A stretch of DNA of 64,000 nt from Mytilus edulis. Lineage: Eukaryota; Mollusca; Bivalvia; Mytilida; Mytilidae. The number at the start of each line of letters is the position of its first letter. Positions within the stretch are counted from its first letter, which is position 1. The notes under the pieces were generated by a model. That model saw nothing but the letters and a program-made list of their open reading frames with translations. It ran no database searches and had not been told where the DNA came from. The translations under genes and the position numbers were made by a program. This document shows, piece by piece, positions 21,546 to 33,093 of the stretch. The stretch spans positions 70,398,971 to 70,462,970 of the forward strand of contig NC_092357.1 of assembly GCF_963676685.1 (NCBI RefSeq), in the 5' to 3' direction.

Positions 21546-22130
21546 AAAAACGAATACATTACAAAATCACAGCCCTGTTAGCCATAGTCAATGCAACGCC
21601 CAAAGTGACGTCACATAAAAATTTCCAAAACGTGTTCCGAAATTGCGCTTATTTGTAAAGATACGTGATAATCTTATTATTTATTAAATCTATTCCTATA
21701 TATTCTTTAGCAAACATTCAGGTAAGTGTATACATGTATGCAAATCATTGTTATAAGGAGGTAATTAAATCGTCACACAGGCATGTTTTGTTTAATGCTC
21801 CTGCTGTTTGCAAAATTACAGTGTTTGTTTAATTTCTTTTACAATCTAGCAGTCGCCCTTTAACAACAAAAGAAGGCGTGTAGTCCAATACATTAGGGAC
21901 GGGGCGCAGAAAAAAGTTCAATGTGTCTCTATACCCAGTTTTTTTTTCTGCAAGGAAAGCCACAGTTTCAAGCATGAGCATGTGTTGGTTAAAGCATGAT
22001 ATAGGGATACTCGGATAAATGTAAGGCAGGTTGTACCCATATTCTGACTATTTTATTTATTGTGTCTGTTTAGTTAACGCATCAATGTAAATATAACGGA
22101 AATTGAGGAGACTGTCATCAAAGTGAGAGT
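21546..22130. other. No gene seen
   Basis: Spacer. A full CRE-type palindrome TGACGTCA occurs at about 21,606 but without a neighbouring gene start. Confidence 0.4.
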
Positions 22131-22134
22131 GTTA

Positions 22135-22340
22135 GCGCTATAAAACTAGGTTTAATCCACCATTTTCTACATTTGAAAATGCCTGTACCAAGTCAGGAAT
22201 ATGACAGTTCTTGTCCATTCGTTTTTGATGCGTTTTGTTATTTGATTTTGCCATGTGATTATGGACTTTCCGAATTGATTTTTGATAGTAAATTAATTTT
22301 AGACTCAGTTTTCTTAGTCATTAACATGTGTTCTTTCGTT
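22135..22340 (+). repeat. Dispersed repeat R1 fragment
   Basis: Starts GCTATAAAACTAGGTTTAAT and continues through CTGTACCAAGTCAGGAATAT and CCATTCGTTTTTGATGCG, as in the other plus-strand R1 copies. Confidence 0.6.
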
Positions 22341-22724
22341 AAATAAAAACAGAAATCCATCTTATAAGTTGTCTTTTAGTAGTCCATGAGTTAACTGAGA
22401 ATAAGTTATTGATATTGTCGTTAGCAATGTTAAATTATTGTAAAGTGATTAAAATAGACGTTATCAAGGAACAATTATGTTATCATACAATATAAACGTT
22501 AGTTTAGTTTTAGTTTCAAACACATTTATTTATAGTGGTTTGGGAAACAAGTTTTGCAACTTATATTAATCTCTTTCCACTTATGGCTCTCTCTTAACAT
22601 TGTTCAGCCATTCATCGCCCCCTTCCGGATGACTATCATCACAAATGAGTAATAAATAAACGTTATCAATCACAAATTAGTATTTGTCGAAGAAATATTA
22701 TTGATACCAAGGTAACGTGTTGTT

Positions 22725-23050
22725 AATTGTAAAGTTGTTATAATCGAGATAATCTTGATATCGTTCAGATAAATATATTATAATCAAGTTAAATTCATCG
22801 TTGTTATCGAGATAATCTTGACATCGTTCAGATAAATTGGTCATAATCAAGTTCCATTCATCGTTGTTATCGATATAATCTTGACATCGTTCAGGTAAAT
22901 TGTTTATAATCAAGTTAAATTCATCGTTTGTTATCGAGATAATCTTGATATCGTTCAGGTAAATTTGTTATAATCAAGTAAAATTCATCGTTGTAACCGA
23001 GATAATCTTGATATCGTTCAGGTAAATTGGTTGTAATCAAATAAAAATCA
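22725..23050. repeat. 63-bp tandem repeat, five copies
   Basis: The block TATCGAGATAATCTTGATAT and its variants recurs at about 22,742, 22,805, 22,869, 22,932 and 22,996 (period 63-64), each followed by CGTTCAGRTAAAT and a TATAATCAAGT box. An antisense ORF across it is only a translation of the repeat. Confidence 0.9.
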
Positions 23051-23059
23051 TCCTTTAAG

Positions 23060-23330
23060 TAAAATCACAAAAAAATTAACACCGAGGAAAATTCAAAACG
23101 AAAAGTCCCTAATCGTATGGCAAAATCAAAAGTTCAAACAAATCAAAGGAATTGATAACAACTGTCATATTCCTGACTTGGTACGGGAATTCTCTGGTGT
23201 TGAAAAAGGTGGATTGAACCTGGTTTTATAGCTAGCTAAACCTCTCATGTGTACGACAGTGACATCAATTCGATTATATTGAGAACGATTGGTGAACAAA
23301 ACAAACAGCATAATGTCAAAAACAGCAAAG
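23060..23330 (-). repeat. Dispersed repeat R1-like copy
   Basis: Inverted: CAACTGTCATATTCCTGACT, GGTGGATTGAACCTGGTTTT and ATAGCTAGCTAAACCTCTCA. Similar to the intronic copy at 13.86-14.05 kb. Confidence 0.6.
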
Positions 23331-23497
23331 AACAGTGTGTAACAGTCAAAATCACTAGAAAAATAAATGTTTAAAAGTTGTTTTTAGAATTTATTTGGTA
23401 TCTCGCATGAATCCTCTTGATATTGTCAGTTTCAGTTTGTTATTGTTTTAATTAGAGTCTAATAAGATATGCATTGTCACTCCTTACTAATATACTT

Positions 23498-25082
23498 AAT
23501 TAATTACTTTTTGAGTGTCAACAACTCGTTGGAAGTACTTGATATATTGCATGCATATATTGGTTATTTTGAATCTCTTCAAAGTTTTGATTTTTCTACC
23601 CTATATACCACTTTGCTTCATATTCTTATTAAGAAAAAAATCACATCCTTAATTAATTGGGCATTTAAAAAGTCAGAATGCGAGTACATATGTTGAACTC
23701 TTTTAGGTCATTTTTTAGTAGCAATAAACAAAAGAACTATGTCAATTGGACATGCTTTGGTACAACATATGCGCTTGAAGTTTTACCTGATAACACCTTT
23801 GTACGCTTTGGATATTTCGTATATCGTCAAGTTATTGGAATTTTAATGGAGACTAACTGTGCACCACTTATTGCGGACCTGTTTTTGTATTGCTATCAGT
23901 TACAATGTATGACTAAAATTAGTAAAGACCGATCGAAACAACATTTGATACAAAAATTTAACAATACTTTTAGATATTTGGATGATATATTGGCTCTCAA
24001 TAATGACGACTTCAGTATGTATACTAAAGACATTTATCCTGTTGAACTTACTTTAAATAAAGCTAATACTAACAATGACCACTGCCCTTTCCTCGATCTT
24101 GATATCTATATCATTAACGGGAAGCTTGATACAAAAATTTATGATAAAAGAGATAATTTTTCGTTTCATATCGTTAATTATCCATTTAAGATGGTGACGT
24201 TCCCTTGTCACCATCTTATGGTGTTTTTATATCTCAGCTTGTACGATTCGCTAGTGTATGTAACAACGTATTAGATTTTAGCGAGAGAAATATATGTATT
24301 ACTGAAAAATTATTACACCAGGGTTTTCGATATCACAAACTACATGTAGTCAAAACATTTACGAAATTTTATCATCGGCATAAGGAAATAATTCGTAAAT
24401 ATAACTCAACATGCAGACATCTTATACGTTCAGGTATTTCACATCCAATATTTTATGGTAATATTCTTTAAAAGGCACACCAATGTCAATGTTCACCTCA
24501 AAAACTTACAAAACCTTTAAACAGACTTATTAAGAAGGGATATAGTTACGATACTGTTGTCAGGTCATTAAAGATTGCATATTTTGGTTTTAATATTGAT
24601 TCACTTATAGGGTCTTTGAATTGGAACTAAACACATTTACTAAAAAAACAGTTGTTGGCATGACACGGGTTATGTTCTTCTGATATATTTTATGAAAGTA
24701 TGATACTAAACCCCTAACGGAAGGGATTGTGCCTGATATTCATATGATGAAGACATAATCTTTCAATCAGTTTAATTGAGGTCTGGAGCTGGCATGTCAG
24801 TTAACTGCTAGTAGTCTGTTGTTATTTATGTATTATTGTCATTTTATGTTTTTTCTTTTGTTACATCTTCTGACATCGGACTCGGACTTCTCTTGAGCTG
24901 AATTTTAATGTGCGTATTGTTACGCGTTTACTTTTCTACATTGGCTAGAGGTATAGGGGAAGGGTTGAGATCTCATAAACATGTTTAACCCCGCCGCAAT
25001 TTTGCGCCTGTCCCAAGTCAGGAGCCTCTGGCCTTTGTTAGTCTTGTATGATTTTTAATTTTAGTTTCTTGTGTATAATTGT
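23498..25082 (+). pseudogene. 5'-truncated Naiad copy
   Basis: Homology to the full-length Naiad starts in the middle of the RT at the NSLEVLD block and runs through motif A (FDFSTLYTTL), motif B (a GILMETNCAPLIADLFLYCY variant in which the GIPMG turn is altered), the FRYLDDILALNN box and the thumb. Frames change at about 23,690 and 24,200, and a TAA falls inside the terminal region (near 24,470). The 3' side stops near 25,082, missing the last ~200 bp of the 3' UTR. Dead copy, clearly older than the 46-kb element. Confidence 0.85.
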
Positions 25083-25454
25083 AATATTTGGAATAGGATT
25101 TAGAAATAAATAATTGTGTACGGTTGTGATCTTAAATTTACTACAAAAAAGTCATTTCAATTTTTTATTTTTTTTTTTTATTTGGTGCAGTTAAAATTCA
25201 TTAACCCCGTGATATGGCGTATATCTCTCCCAGTCAAAATGATATTTAATAGTTCACCATAATCATGTTAACTATCACATGTATAATAAGGTCTCACTGA
25301 GAGAGGATTTCAGCTTTCGTGTAAGCTAATGAACCAATAGGATGTGTACTGGTTTTTTTTGTATTTTTAGCCCTAGCGTTTTCAGTTTTTTTTCGACTTA
25401 TTAGTTTTATTGTCACTTTGGTAAATTTAGCCTATTCTTTATTTTGATTTTCAG

Positions 25455-25865
25455 TGCAGGACTAAAAACGTAACATTGATAAATGAGGTCAAGGTCAGAT
25501 TAAACCTGCAAGTCAGACATGTACACCTTGTAACCATTCCATACATCAAAACTAGTTGACCTATTGTTGATAGTATTTGAAATACAGACAAAAACACAAA
25601 ACATGAACATTGACCAATGAACCATGAAATCGAGGTCAAGGTTAGATAAAATCTGCCAGACTGACATACACTCAATACAATCATTTTATACACCAAACGT
25701 AGTTGACCTACTGCTTATAGTATTTGAAAAACGGACCTTACCATTGAATTTTATTCTTGATAATGGATCAGTGCAGAAAGTCAAGGTCATGTGAACTCTG
25801 TCTGATGGACAAGTGGATGTTGCAATGAACCCAAATACCAAATTAAATTTATCCTTTTACTCATT
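25455..25865. repeat. Tandem ~140-bp bivalve repeat, 2.5-3 copies
   Basis: GAGGTCAAGGTCAGATTAAA at 25,483 recurs as GAGGTCAAGGTTAGATAAAA near 25,630 and as AAGTCAAGGTCATGTGAACT near 25,777; between them GTTGACCTATTG and GTTGACCTACTG recur with the same spacing. Non-coding. Confidence 0.75.
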
Positions 25866-26244
25866 ATAAGGGAAAAATACACATGATAAAAAGAAACAAA
25901 TTTTATGTTTAAGCAGTCGCTGAACCACGGAAAAGAATTTTAACATAGCTCTTGTAGCTTTAAAAAACCTGTACAATATTGAAAAATTCGAAAACAAGGA
26001 AAATTTGAGGGGCAATAGCTCAATATCATATTGATTTTTTTCTGAGATTATCAGACTTACTCTATCATTCTGATCATGTTTGCATTTTTACACTTTAATT
26101 CTAACTTCTTTATTTTGCAGAAACAGCCAAATACTAACGGATATTTCAGGGAAATATCTCAAAAACAGCTCGATGATTATTATCATATTTCTAGGGTAAA
26201 TGCATCTTGTCGCTAATATTTTTATCTTTTACTCGTCTAGTTTT

Positions 26245-26455
26245 GTTTTGGACATACATCAGGTCGTTTTTTCTTTCGTTTGAATTCTTCTACATTTGTA
26301 ATTTTTGGGCATTCTATAGCTGACTATGCGGTATGGGTTTAATATGCTCATTATTGTGAGCCGCACGGTGACATTGTTTTCTATAGTTACTACGTCATTT
26401 GGTCTCTGGTGGAGAAATATCTCATTGCATGACAATAATACCACATCTTCTTCAT
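26245..26455 (+). repeat. Dispersed repeat R2 fragment
   Basis: GCTGACTATGCGGTATGGGT and AATACCACATCTTCTTC match the R2 order. Confidence 0.6.
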
Positions 26456-26880
26456 TTTTTGTAACTTATATAGTTTACCCGTTGGCAACTAACAGCTGGT
26501 TTAGAATACAAAAGAAATCTATTTACTCCAACATAAGGCAGTACGATTTCTATCTAATTTTCAGGTTAAATTTGTCAACTTTTTTGATTTTCACACTTTT
26601 AACGTAGATCTTATAGATTTTGGTTATAGTTAGAAAATGTCAGAAAATTAAAACATCACTTATCTAGATTTGACATTGGTAAACACCTCTATGTTTTACA
26701 AGATTTGAACTGTTTGACGGTCAAATGTCTATTAAAACTATATAATGTTATACAAAGAATATCCTGTAAAGTTGCTGAATGCATGTCATATTGCTGTAAT
26801 CCATTTTTTGGCAGATCAACTTTTCATAAAGTAATAACATTAACAACAAAAAGTGAATGATCTGCCTTTATGATTTTATT
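26456..26880. other. No gene seen
   Basis: AT-rich spacer, no recognised repeat or coding segment. Confidence 0.4.
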
Positions 26881-26884
26881 AATC

Positions 26885-27980
26885 ATGTTAAATGATTTTT
26901 CATTTCCTATCGTTAATTATCCATTTTTAGATGGTGACGTTCCCTTGTCACCATCTTACGGTGTTTATATATCTCAACTTGTATGATTCGCTCGTGCGTG
27001 TGTGTAACAATGTTTTAGATTTTAACGAGAGAAATTTATGTATTACTGAAAAATTATTACACCAGGGTTTTTAGATATCTCAAACTAGTCAAAACATTTA
27101 CTAAATGTTATCATCGGTATAAGGACATCATACGTAAATATAGCTCAACATGCAGACATCTTATACGTTCAGGTATTTCACATCCAATTTGCTATGGAAA
27201 TATTCTTTATAAAGCATAAACATGTCAGTATTCACCTCAGAAACTAACAAAACCTTTAAATAGACTTATCAAGAAGGGATATAGTTACAATACTGTTGTC
27301 AGATCATTAAAGATTTGCATGTCTTTGTATCGGAACTTAACACATTCATTCAAAAACCAGTTGTTGGCATGACACGGGTTATGTTCTTCTCATATATGTT
27401 ATGATGGTATGATACTAAACCCCTAACGGGAAGGAGTATGGCTGATATGCATATGATGAAATCATAATCTTCCAATCAGTTTAATTGAAGTCTGGAGCTG
27501 GCATGTCAGTTAACTGCTAGTAGTCTGTTGTTATTTATGTATTATTGTGATTTTGTTTATTTTCTTTGGTTACATCTTCTGACATCAGACTCGGACTTCT
27601 CCTGAATTGTATTTTAAATGTGCGTATTGTTATGCATTTACTTTTCTACATTGGCTAGAGGTATAGGGGGAGGGTTGAGATCTCATAAACATGTTTAACT
27701 CCGCCACATTTTTGCGCCTGTCCCAAGTCAGGAGCCTCTGGCCTTTGTTAGTCTTGTATTATTTTAATTTTAGTTTCTTGTGTACAATTTGGAAATTAGT
27801 ATGGCGTTCATTATCACTGAACTAGTATATATTTGTTTAGGGGCCAGCTGAAGGACGCCTCCGGGTGCGGGAATTTCTCGCTACATTGAAGACCTGTTGG
27901 TGACCTTCTCCTGTTTTTTTTTCTCTGTTGTCGGGTTGTTGTCTCTTCGACACATTCCCCATTTCCATTTTCAAGTTTAA
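26885..27980 (+). pseudogene. 5'-truncated Naiad copy
   Basis: Begins within the RT thumb at FSFPIVNYPF and reaches the complete 3' terminus (CATTTCCATTTTCAAG). Two or more frameshifts and a TAG in the short coding remnant. The 3' UTR keeps the ATGATACTAAACCCC block with substitutions on its 3' side. Confidence 0.85.
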
Positions 27981-27984
27981 TAAT

Positions 27985-28910
27985 GTGTCCTGCATTGTCT
28001 GTGTATAAATGTTAAAGCAACTAATTTCAACAATATATTGTTCTGACGTATTTAAACATATAAAAATGAGATTTAAGTTTATCTAACTATTCTAACAATC
28101 AAATGTTACAAATCTTCATGATTGATTAAATATGTAAATCAACAGTTCTATCTAGTATTTATTAAATAAGATTATATATGTATATAGCATGATCAGAAAT
28201 TCTATTTAGGGAATCTCCACCATTATGATCCAACACTGAGGACATTATCATTGTTTGCGTTATAACAAAGAATGTCAACAGATATTATAATGTGACTTGA
28301 CCTTTTAAATAACTGAGTTTTAAAAGAGACTCTAAAGAAAACAATATAGGTGTGAAATTAGTGCAGTCTTAGCGGTTTAAAAATATGCACTGACATTTAG
28401 TTAGCGAGAAACGATTTTGACGTATTATTTTACATTAGCTCACTACTAATTAGCTAACAAGTGATGTAAAACAAAGACTAATGTTCAATACAATCCTAGA
28501 TTTGGAACATTACTTTTGGAATATATAATTATTTTACAAAACGGTAAGTTTGAAACCTATTGTTCGTAAGAAAACATGCCCCGCTTACTTTATCAGGTGT
28601 TCATGTTCATTGGACCGTGAAATTTGAGTTATAGAAATATTTGACCACACAATTAAATAATGAACATTCCCAGTGTCTTAAGAAAATTTGACCACATTCT
28701 ATTAATCAACTTGCCTAACCAAAAATTATAGCATGATACTTGTCAATGGTTCGTTAAAATGTATAAGAGGTTTTAAATGGGACCCCACGTTTATAGTTAA
28801 ACTATATAATCAGAAAACCTATCTTGAGAATGTTCTTATTCCTTATTTTCACCAGACTTTATGTATTTATGATCTTTGATGAATGGAACAAAAGACACCT
28901 TTTTCTAAAT
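27985..28910. other. No gene seen
   Basis: AT-rich spacer without recognised repeats or splice-bounded frames. Confidence 0.4.
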
Positions 28911-28914
28911 AAAA

Positions 28915-29060
28915 CAAATCCTGTACCAAGTAAGTAATGTTATCCATTCGTTTCATGTGTAAGAGCTTTTGATTTTGCCTTTTGATAAGATACTCTACGT
29001 TTTGAATTCTCCTCGGAGTTCAGTATTTTTGGTGATTTTACTCTTTGATATATATATTTT
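28915..29060 (+). repeat. R1-like repeat fragment
   Basis: CTGTACCAAGTAAGTAATGT, ATCCATTCGTTTCATGTG and CTCCTCGGAGTTCAGTATTT in R1 order. Confidence 0.5.
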
Positions 29061-29424
29061 TTAGTAATTAATTCGTAAACAAAGTTTCAGGTTGAAGAAA
29101 CTACAACTGCATGTTGGCTACTTATCAAAAATATGTTACCTGATAGAAAGCGGACTAGCATACGGATTGCTGGACAAGTGGTGCTTCAAAAATACTAACT
29201 ATTAAATCTTGTGAGAATGCCTCTCAAATTTTCTAACTAAACATTTGGCAAAATACTAGTATGTTTTTTTACAAAAACTGAAGAAAACGATACTTTTATA
29301 TTTAATAAATTTAAACAGTAAATATGAGTAAGAAATCTTTTTCTAAGATAAATGAATGCAGTTTTATTTAATATCTGAGGAATAAATAAACTCATCAAAG
29401 ATACCAGGACTAAATTTTGTATAT

Positions 29425-29468
29425 ACGCCAGACGCGCGTGTCGTCTACAAAAGACTCATCAGTGCCGC
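29425..29468 (-). ncRNA. Hammerhead ribozyme copy with mutated core
   Basis: Minus strand keeps CTGATGA, the GTC/GAC stem II and CGCGCG, but GAAA reads GACA, and the 5' arm of stem I reads GCGGCA, which breaks one pair. Probably inactive or weak. Confidence 0.75.
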
Positions 29469-29795
29469 TCGAATTCAAAAAAGTTAAAAAGGCCAAATAA
29501 TGTACGAAGTTGAAGAGCATTGAGGACCAAAATTCCTAAAAGTTTTGCCAAATACAGCTAAGGTAATCTATGCCTGAGGTAGAAAAGCATTAGTATTTCA
29601 AAAATTCAAAATTGTGTGAACAGTAAATTTAAAAATATAACCATATCAATGATAATTCATGTCAGCACAAAAGTGCTGACTACTGGGCTGGTGATACCCT
29701 CGGTGAAATAAATCTCTACCAGCAGTGGCATCGACCCAGTGGTAATAAATAAACTCATCATAGAATGATAGATACCAGGACTAAATTTTTTATAT

Positions 29796-29839
29796 ACGCC
29801 AGACGCGCGTTTCGTGTACAAAAGACTCATCAGTGACGC
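29796..29839 (-). ncRNA. Hammerhead ribozyme copy, intact core, weakened stem II
   Basis: Minus strand keeps CTGATGA, GAAA, CGCGCG and stem I GCGTCA/TGGCGT. Stem II has GTC opposite CAC, so its third pair is lost. Cleavage may be slower. Confidence 0.75.
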
Positions 29840-30014
29840 TCGAATCCAAAAAAGTTAAAAAGGCCAAATAAAGTACGAAGTTGAAGAGCATTGAGGACCA
29901 AAATTCCTAAAAATTTTGACAAATACAGCTAATGTAATCTATGCCTAAGGTAGAAAAGCCTAGTAAGTATTTAAAAAATTCAAAATTTTGTGAACAGTAT
30001 ATTTAAAAATATGC

Positions 30015-30201
30015 TAATTTTTATTAAAAATGATTTTTTGGCAAACTAGGCGGTACTATGGAAAGCGGCATAACTCTTTGTTCTTATTTGGTAGAAACGC
30101 AAATACCAAGTTATTCCTTCCCCTGATCATGTTATATGATCTCAGAAGGCGCTTCAGTTGCAGTTAGAAGTGGCAGGAAACATTTGGAACTAAAAAGTAT
30201 A
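30015..30201 (+). repeat. Split direct repeat A1
   Basis: Starts GCTAATTTTTATTAAAAATG and ends GGAACTAAAAAGTATA; repeated as A2 at 36,041-36,229. Includes a TGATCATGTTATATGATCTC inverted motif (TGATCA/GATCTC region) that could be the recombination core; that role is speculative. Confidence 0.85.
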
Positions 30202-30550
30202 TTACATTCTGCGTAATTTGTGTTTTAAATAATACGATTATATTGTGACTTGAGAAGAAAAAGGATTATATTCTGTAGATAATTAGGTAACTTTAATATG
30301 TGATTTGACATTGTAATTTATAGGTCCGTAATTTGCATCAACCTGCTTGAGATTTCTAGAGTTTAAAGAACATTGTAGTCTAGTTTTATTGAAAGATTTT
30401 TCTTGTATTACTTTTCACGAAACGGTTCCTTTATAAGTACAAGAAAAAGTATCCAGAGAATATTGTATTAGATCCAGTGAGTGATTTTGGTCAGCTGAAG
30501 CGCCAGAAAATAAAATTATAGTTTAATTAGAGAGACTGTATAATTTTACG

Positions 30551-31126
30551 ATGAAAATTGTCGTAGTTGGTAGTTCACACGTTCGTAGATTGGGAACTTT
30601 TATTTATAATAGACCTGCATTACATAATTTCAACTTGATGAACTGTGAGGTAAAATGTCTTGGGATCGGCGGCGGAAAAGTTTCAAATTCAGATCATGTG
30701 CAAACTATTTTGTCTTTCATAGAGAAAAATCGTCCCGAACATGTAATTGTTCACATTGGTGGTAACGATTTGGATATATTAGGAGCCTCTGAAGATACGA
30801 CAGAGGAATTGGGGTTACGACTGATTTTATTATCCCAAACATTGACAACCCGATTTGAGATTAAGTCAGTTACAATATGCCAACTTCTACCAAGAGAATC
30901 GACACGAGTCATTGCATCAAATGTGTATAATGATTTAGTTATTAAGACTAACAGATTTTTGAAAGCACAAATAAAGGACCAACCACATTGTCGTTACTGG
31001 AAAATAACAGGGGTGAAACATTCGGATCGCAATAACTATGTTGATGGTGTTCACTTTAACTATGATGTTGGCATGCCAAAATATTTTCGAAATATGAGAG
31101 GGTCAATTATTCAAGCTATGAAATAA
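30551..31126 (+). CDS. SGNH/GDSL-type hydrolase encoded by the Ngaro-like element
   Basis: 191 residues, uninterrupted, starting at an ATG 350 bp inside A1. All four SGNH blocks are visible: block I VVGSSHVRRLG (residues 5-15; Ser9 aligns with the catalytic serine of GDS, with Ser in place of the usual Asp), block II GIGGGKV (glycine oxyanion residue near 39), block III HIGGNDL (Asn72) and block V DGVHFN (Asp165 and His168). No signal peptide. Esterase domains of this type are known as accessory proteins in Ngaro retrotransposons and in some CR1-like LINEs; their function in transposition is not settled. Here the ORF comes first, ahead of gag, and remains open although the polymerase is deleted. 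Confidence 0.85.
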   Translation: MKIVVVGSSHVRRLGTFIYNRPALHNFNLMNCEVKCLGIGGGKVSNSDHVQTILSFIEKNRPEHVIVHIGGNDLDILGASEDTTEELGLRLILLSQTLTTRFEIKSVTICQLLPRESTRVIASNVYNDLVIKTNRFLKAQIKDQPHCRYWKITGVKHSDRNNYVDGVHFNYDVGMPKYFRNMRGSIIQAMK

Positions 31127-31930
31127 AGAAAGTTAATAGAAGTTAAGTATTGGACAGGTTTTTATTTATTTATTTATTTATTTGTTAAAAGCTATATTAA
31201 GTTCAAGGGAAATTCCCCATAAACATGCTTGTACAGAACAATGCGATTTAATGTTCAATTTCTTTCAAAACTGGAGGTATATTTGGGTATTATGTGCCAA
31301 AAATAGTTATGCAACTATGGTATATTTATACCAGGATGATTTGTTTCAATAATAATGATATTAAAATTACGGTTTTAACCGGAGTGTCATATCAATATAA
31401 CAGTTTTTCTGATAACAGAACACGTTATATGCCTTGGATACTTTCTCGCGTGGTTGTATCGAATCGGGACCACACATTGGAGCAGAAGATAAATAAACAA
31501 ACTCATAAACTATCCGGCTTGTAATTAAAGTCATGATAGTAACAACACAGCTGCATCATCCATCAATTTTAACGGTCATCCAGACAGTCTGCTAAGGTTC
31601 ATAAAAACAATTAAGATAAAATTATTTAACAACCTTATCCCTAACAAATTAAAACACAGCTGCATATTAATTTACATTAATTTTAACGGAATTCAGACAG
31701 TCTGATAGAGTTCATGAAAACAACTAAGAGAAATTTATTTAACAATCCTTATCATAGCAAATTAGGTGGGCAATTAAATACTGGCAACAGAACTGCGTAT
31801 ATTTACAGAGCTTAAATCTTCTTGCGTTTTGTTATAAGTGTAACATTATACATGCAGACTTTTTCACCAAGAATCATTGTAACTAGAATTCACATATTTA
31901 TTAGTTAATAGTGCATGCATATGACACACA
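31127..31930. other. Non-coding spacer within the Ngaro-like element, with a ~115-bp duplication
   Basis: A (TTTA)n tract sits at 31,161-31,182. The block ACACAGCTGCATCATCC...CCAGACAGTCTGC at 31,545-31,595 recurs as ACACAGCTGCATATTAA...TTCAGACAGTCTG at 31,655-31,705. No supported ORF. Confidence 0.6.
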
Positions 31931-32850
31931 TGTAGAATATCATAAATTTTTTTTTTTTTTATTTCTATTTCCCTAAATTTTGTATTTGGATACATTGTGT
32001 ACTTTAAACAGGTGTTATGGCACCTACATGAATTTATAAGGCTCTTTTGACGAGCCACTGAGATAAATAGTGTACTTGGATACATTTATGTACTTAACAC
32101 AAGCGCATCTGAATCTATGAGGCTCTAGTACATATGCATGATATGGTGCTTTGATGAGCAATGCCCATATGGCATTTATATAGTTTTATTGTGCTTGAGT
32201 ACATATTTGTATGCATGACGGGTGCCTATAACATTTAGATGAATTCTATGAGGCTCTAGTACCCATATGGTGCGTTGAGGAGCATGCCCATATGGCATAT
32301 AGATAGATTTGTTGTGTTTGAGTACTTATTGTATCTAGTTTTGAGTGCATATAGCATTTAGATGAATATCGTACAAATGGTGCTTTATATGTATAGAATA
32401 TGATTAATTTTTTATTTTATTTTTTCCTAAATTTTGTATTTGGATACTTTGTGTACTTTAAACAGGTGTTATGGCACCTACATGAATTTATAAGGCTCTT
32501 TTGACGAGCCACTGAGATAAATAGTGTACTTGGATACATTTATGTACTTAACACAAGCGCATCTGAATCTATGAGGCTCTAGTACATATGCATGATATGG
32601 TGCTTTGATGAGCAATGCCCATATGGCATTTATATAGTTTTATTGTGCTTGAGTACATATTTGTATGCATGACGGGTGCCTATAACATTTAGATGAATTC
32701 TATGAGGCTCTAGTACCCATATGGTGCGTTGAGGAGCATGCCCATATGGCATATAGATAGATTTGTTGTGTTTGAGTACTTATTGTATCTAGTTTTTGAG
32801 TGCAAATAGCATTTAGATGAATTTGTGACGCTCTAGTACAAATGGTGCTT
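31931..32850 (+). repeat. Direct duplication, period 454 bp, upstream of gag
   Basis: CCTAAATTTTGTATTTGGAT occurs at 31,972 and 32,426, and the following ~420 bp is almost identical in both. Each unit contains smaller repeats around GAGGCTCTAGTAC, CCCATATGGCAT and TTTAGATGAAT at roughly 110-120-bp spacing. Non-coding; may be leader or promoter sequence of the element. Confidence 0.85.
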
Positions 32851-33093
32851 TTGATGGGCAGTGCTTAGGGTACTTATGTCAATTCTGTTGGGGTTAATAA
32901 AATATAATATTTAGAATCAGTACACACGGCATTTGAATGAATTTAAGGGTATAGAGTATATTGGTATAACAGAAAAGTGCAGATAGTATAAATATGTTGA
33001 AAATGTTCTTATGGCTCTTATTTTGATATGGTAGTTCTATATCATGCATTTAATATATCTTGTGTTCTTTTCCCAGCAACCGTTTTATCAGAA

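Noticed and set aside
22698-22913. Antisense ORF with repeated SERCQDYLDNND-type units
   Set aside because: Arises from the 63-bp tandem repeat, which happens to be a multiple of three in length.
22725-23050. Possible CRISPR-like array of regular repeats
   Set aside because: Spacers are as similar to each other as the repeats are, there are no cas genes and the genome is eukaryotic; it is a minisatellite.
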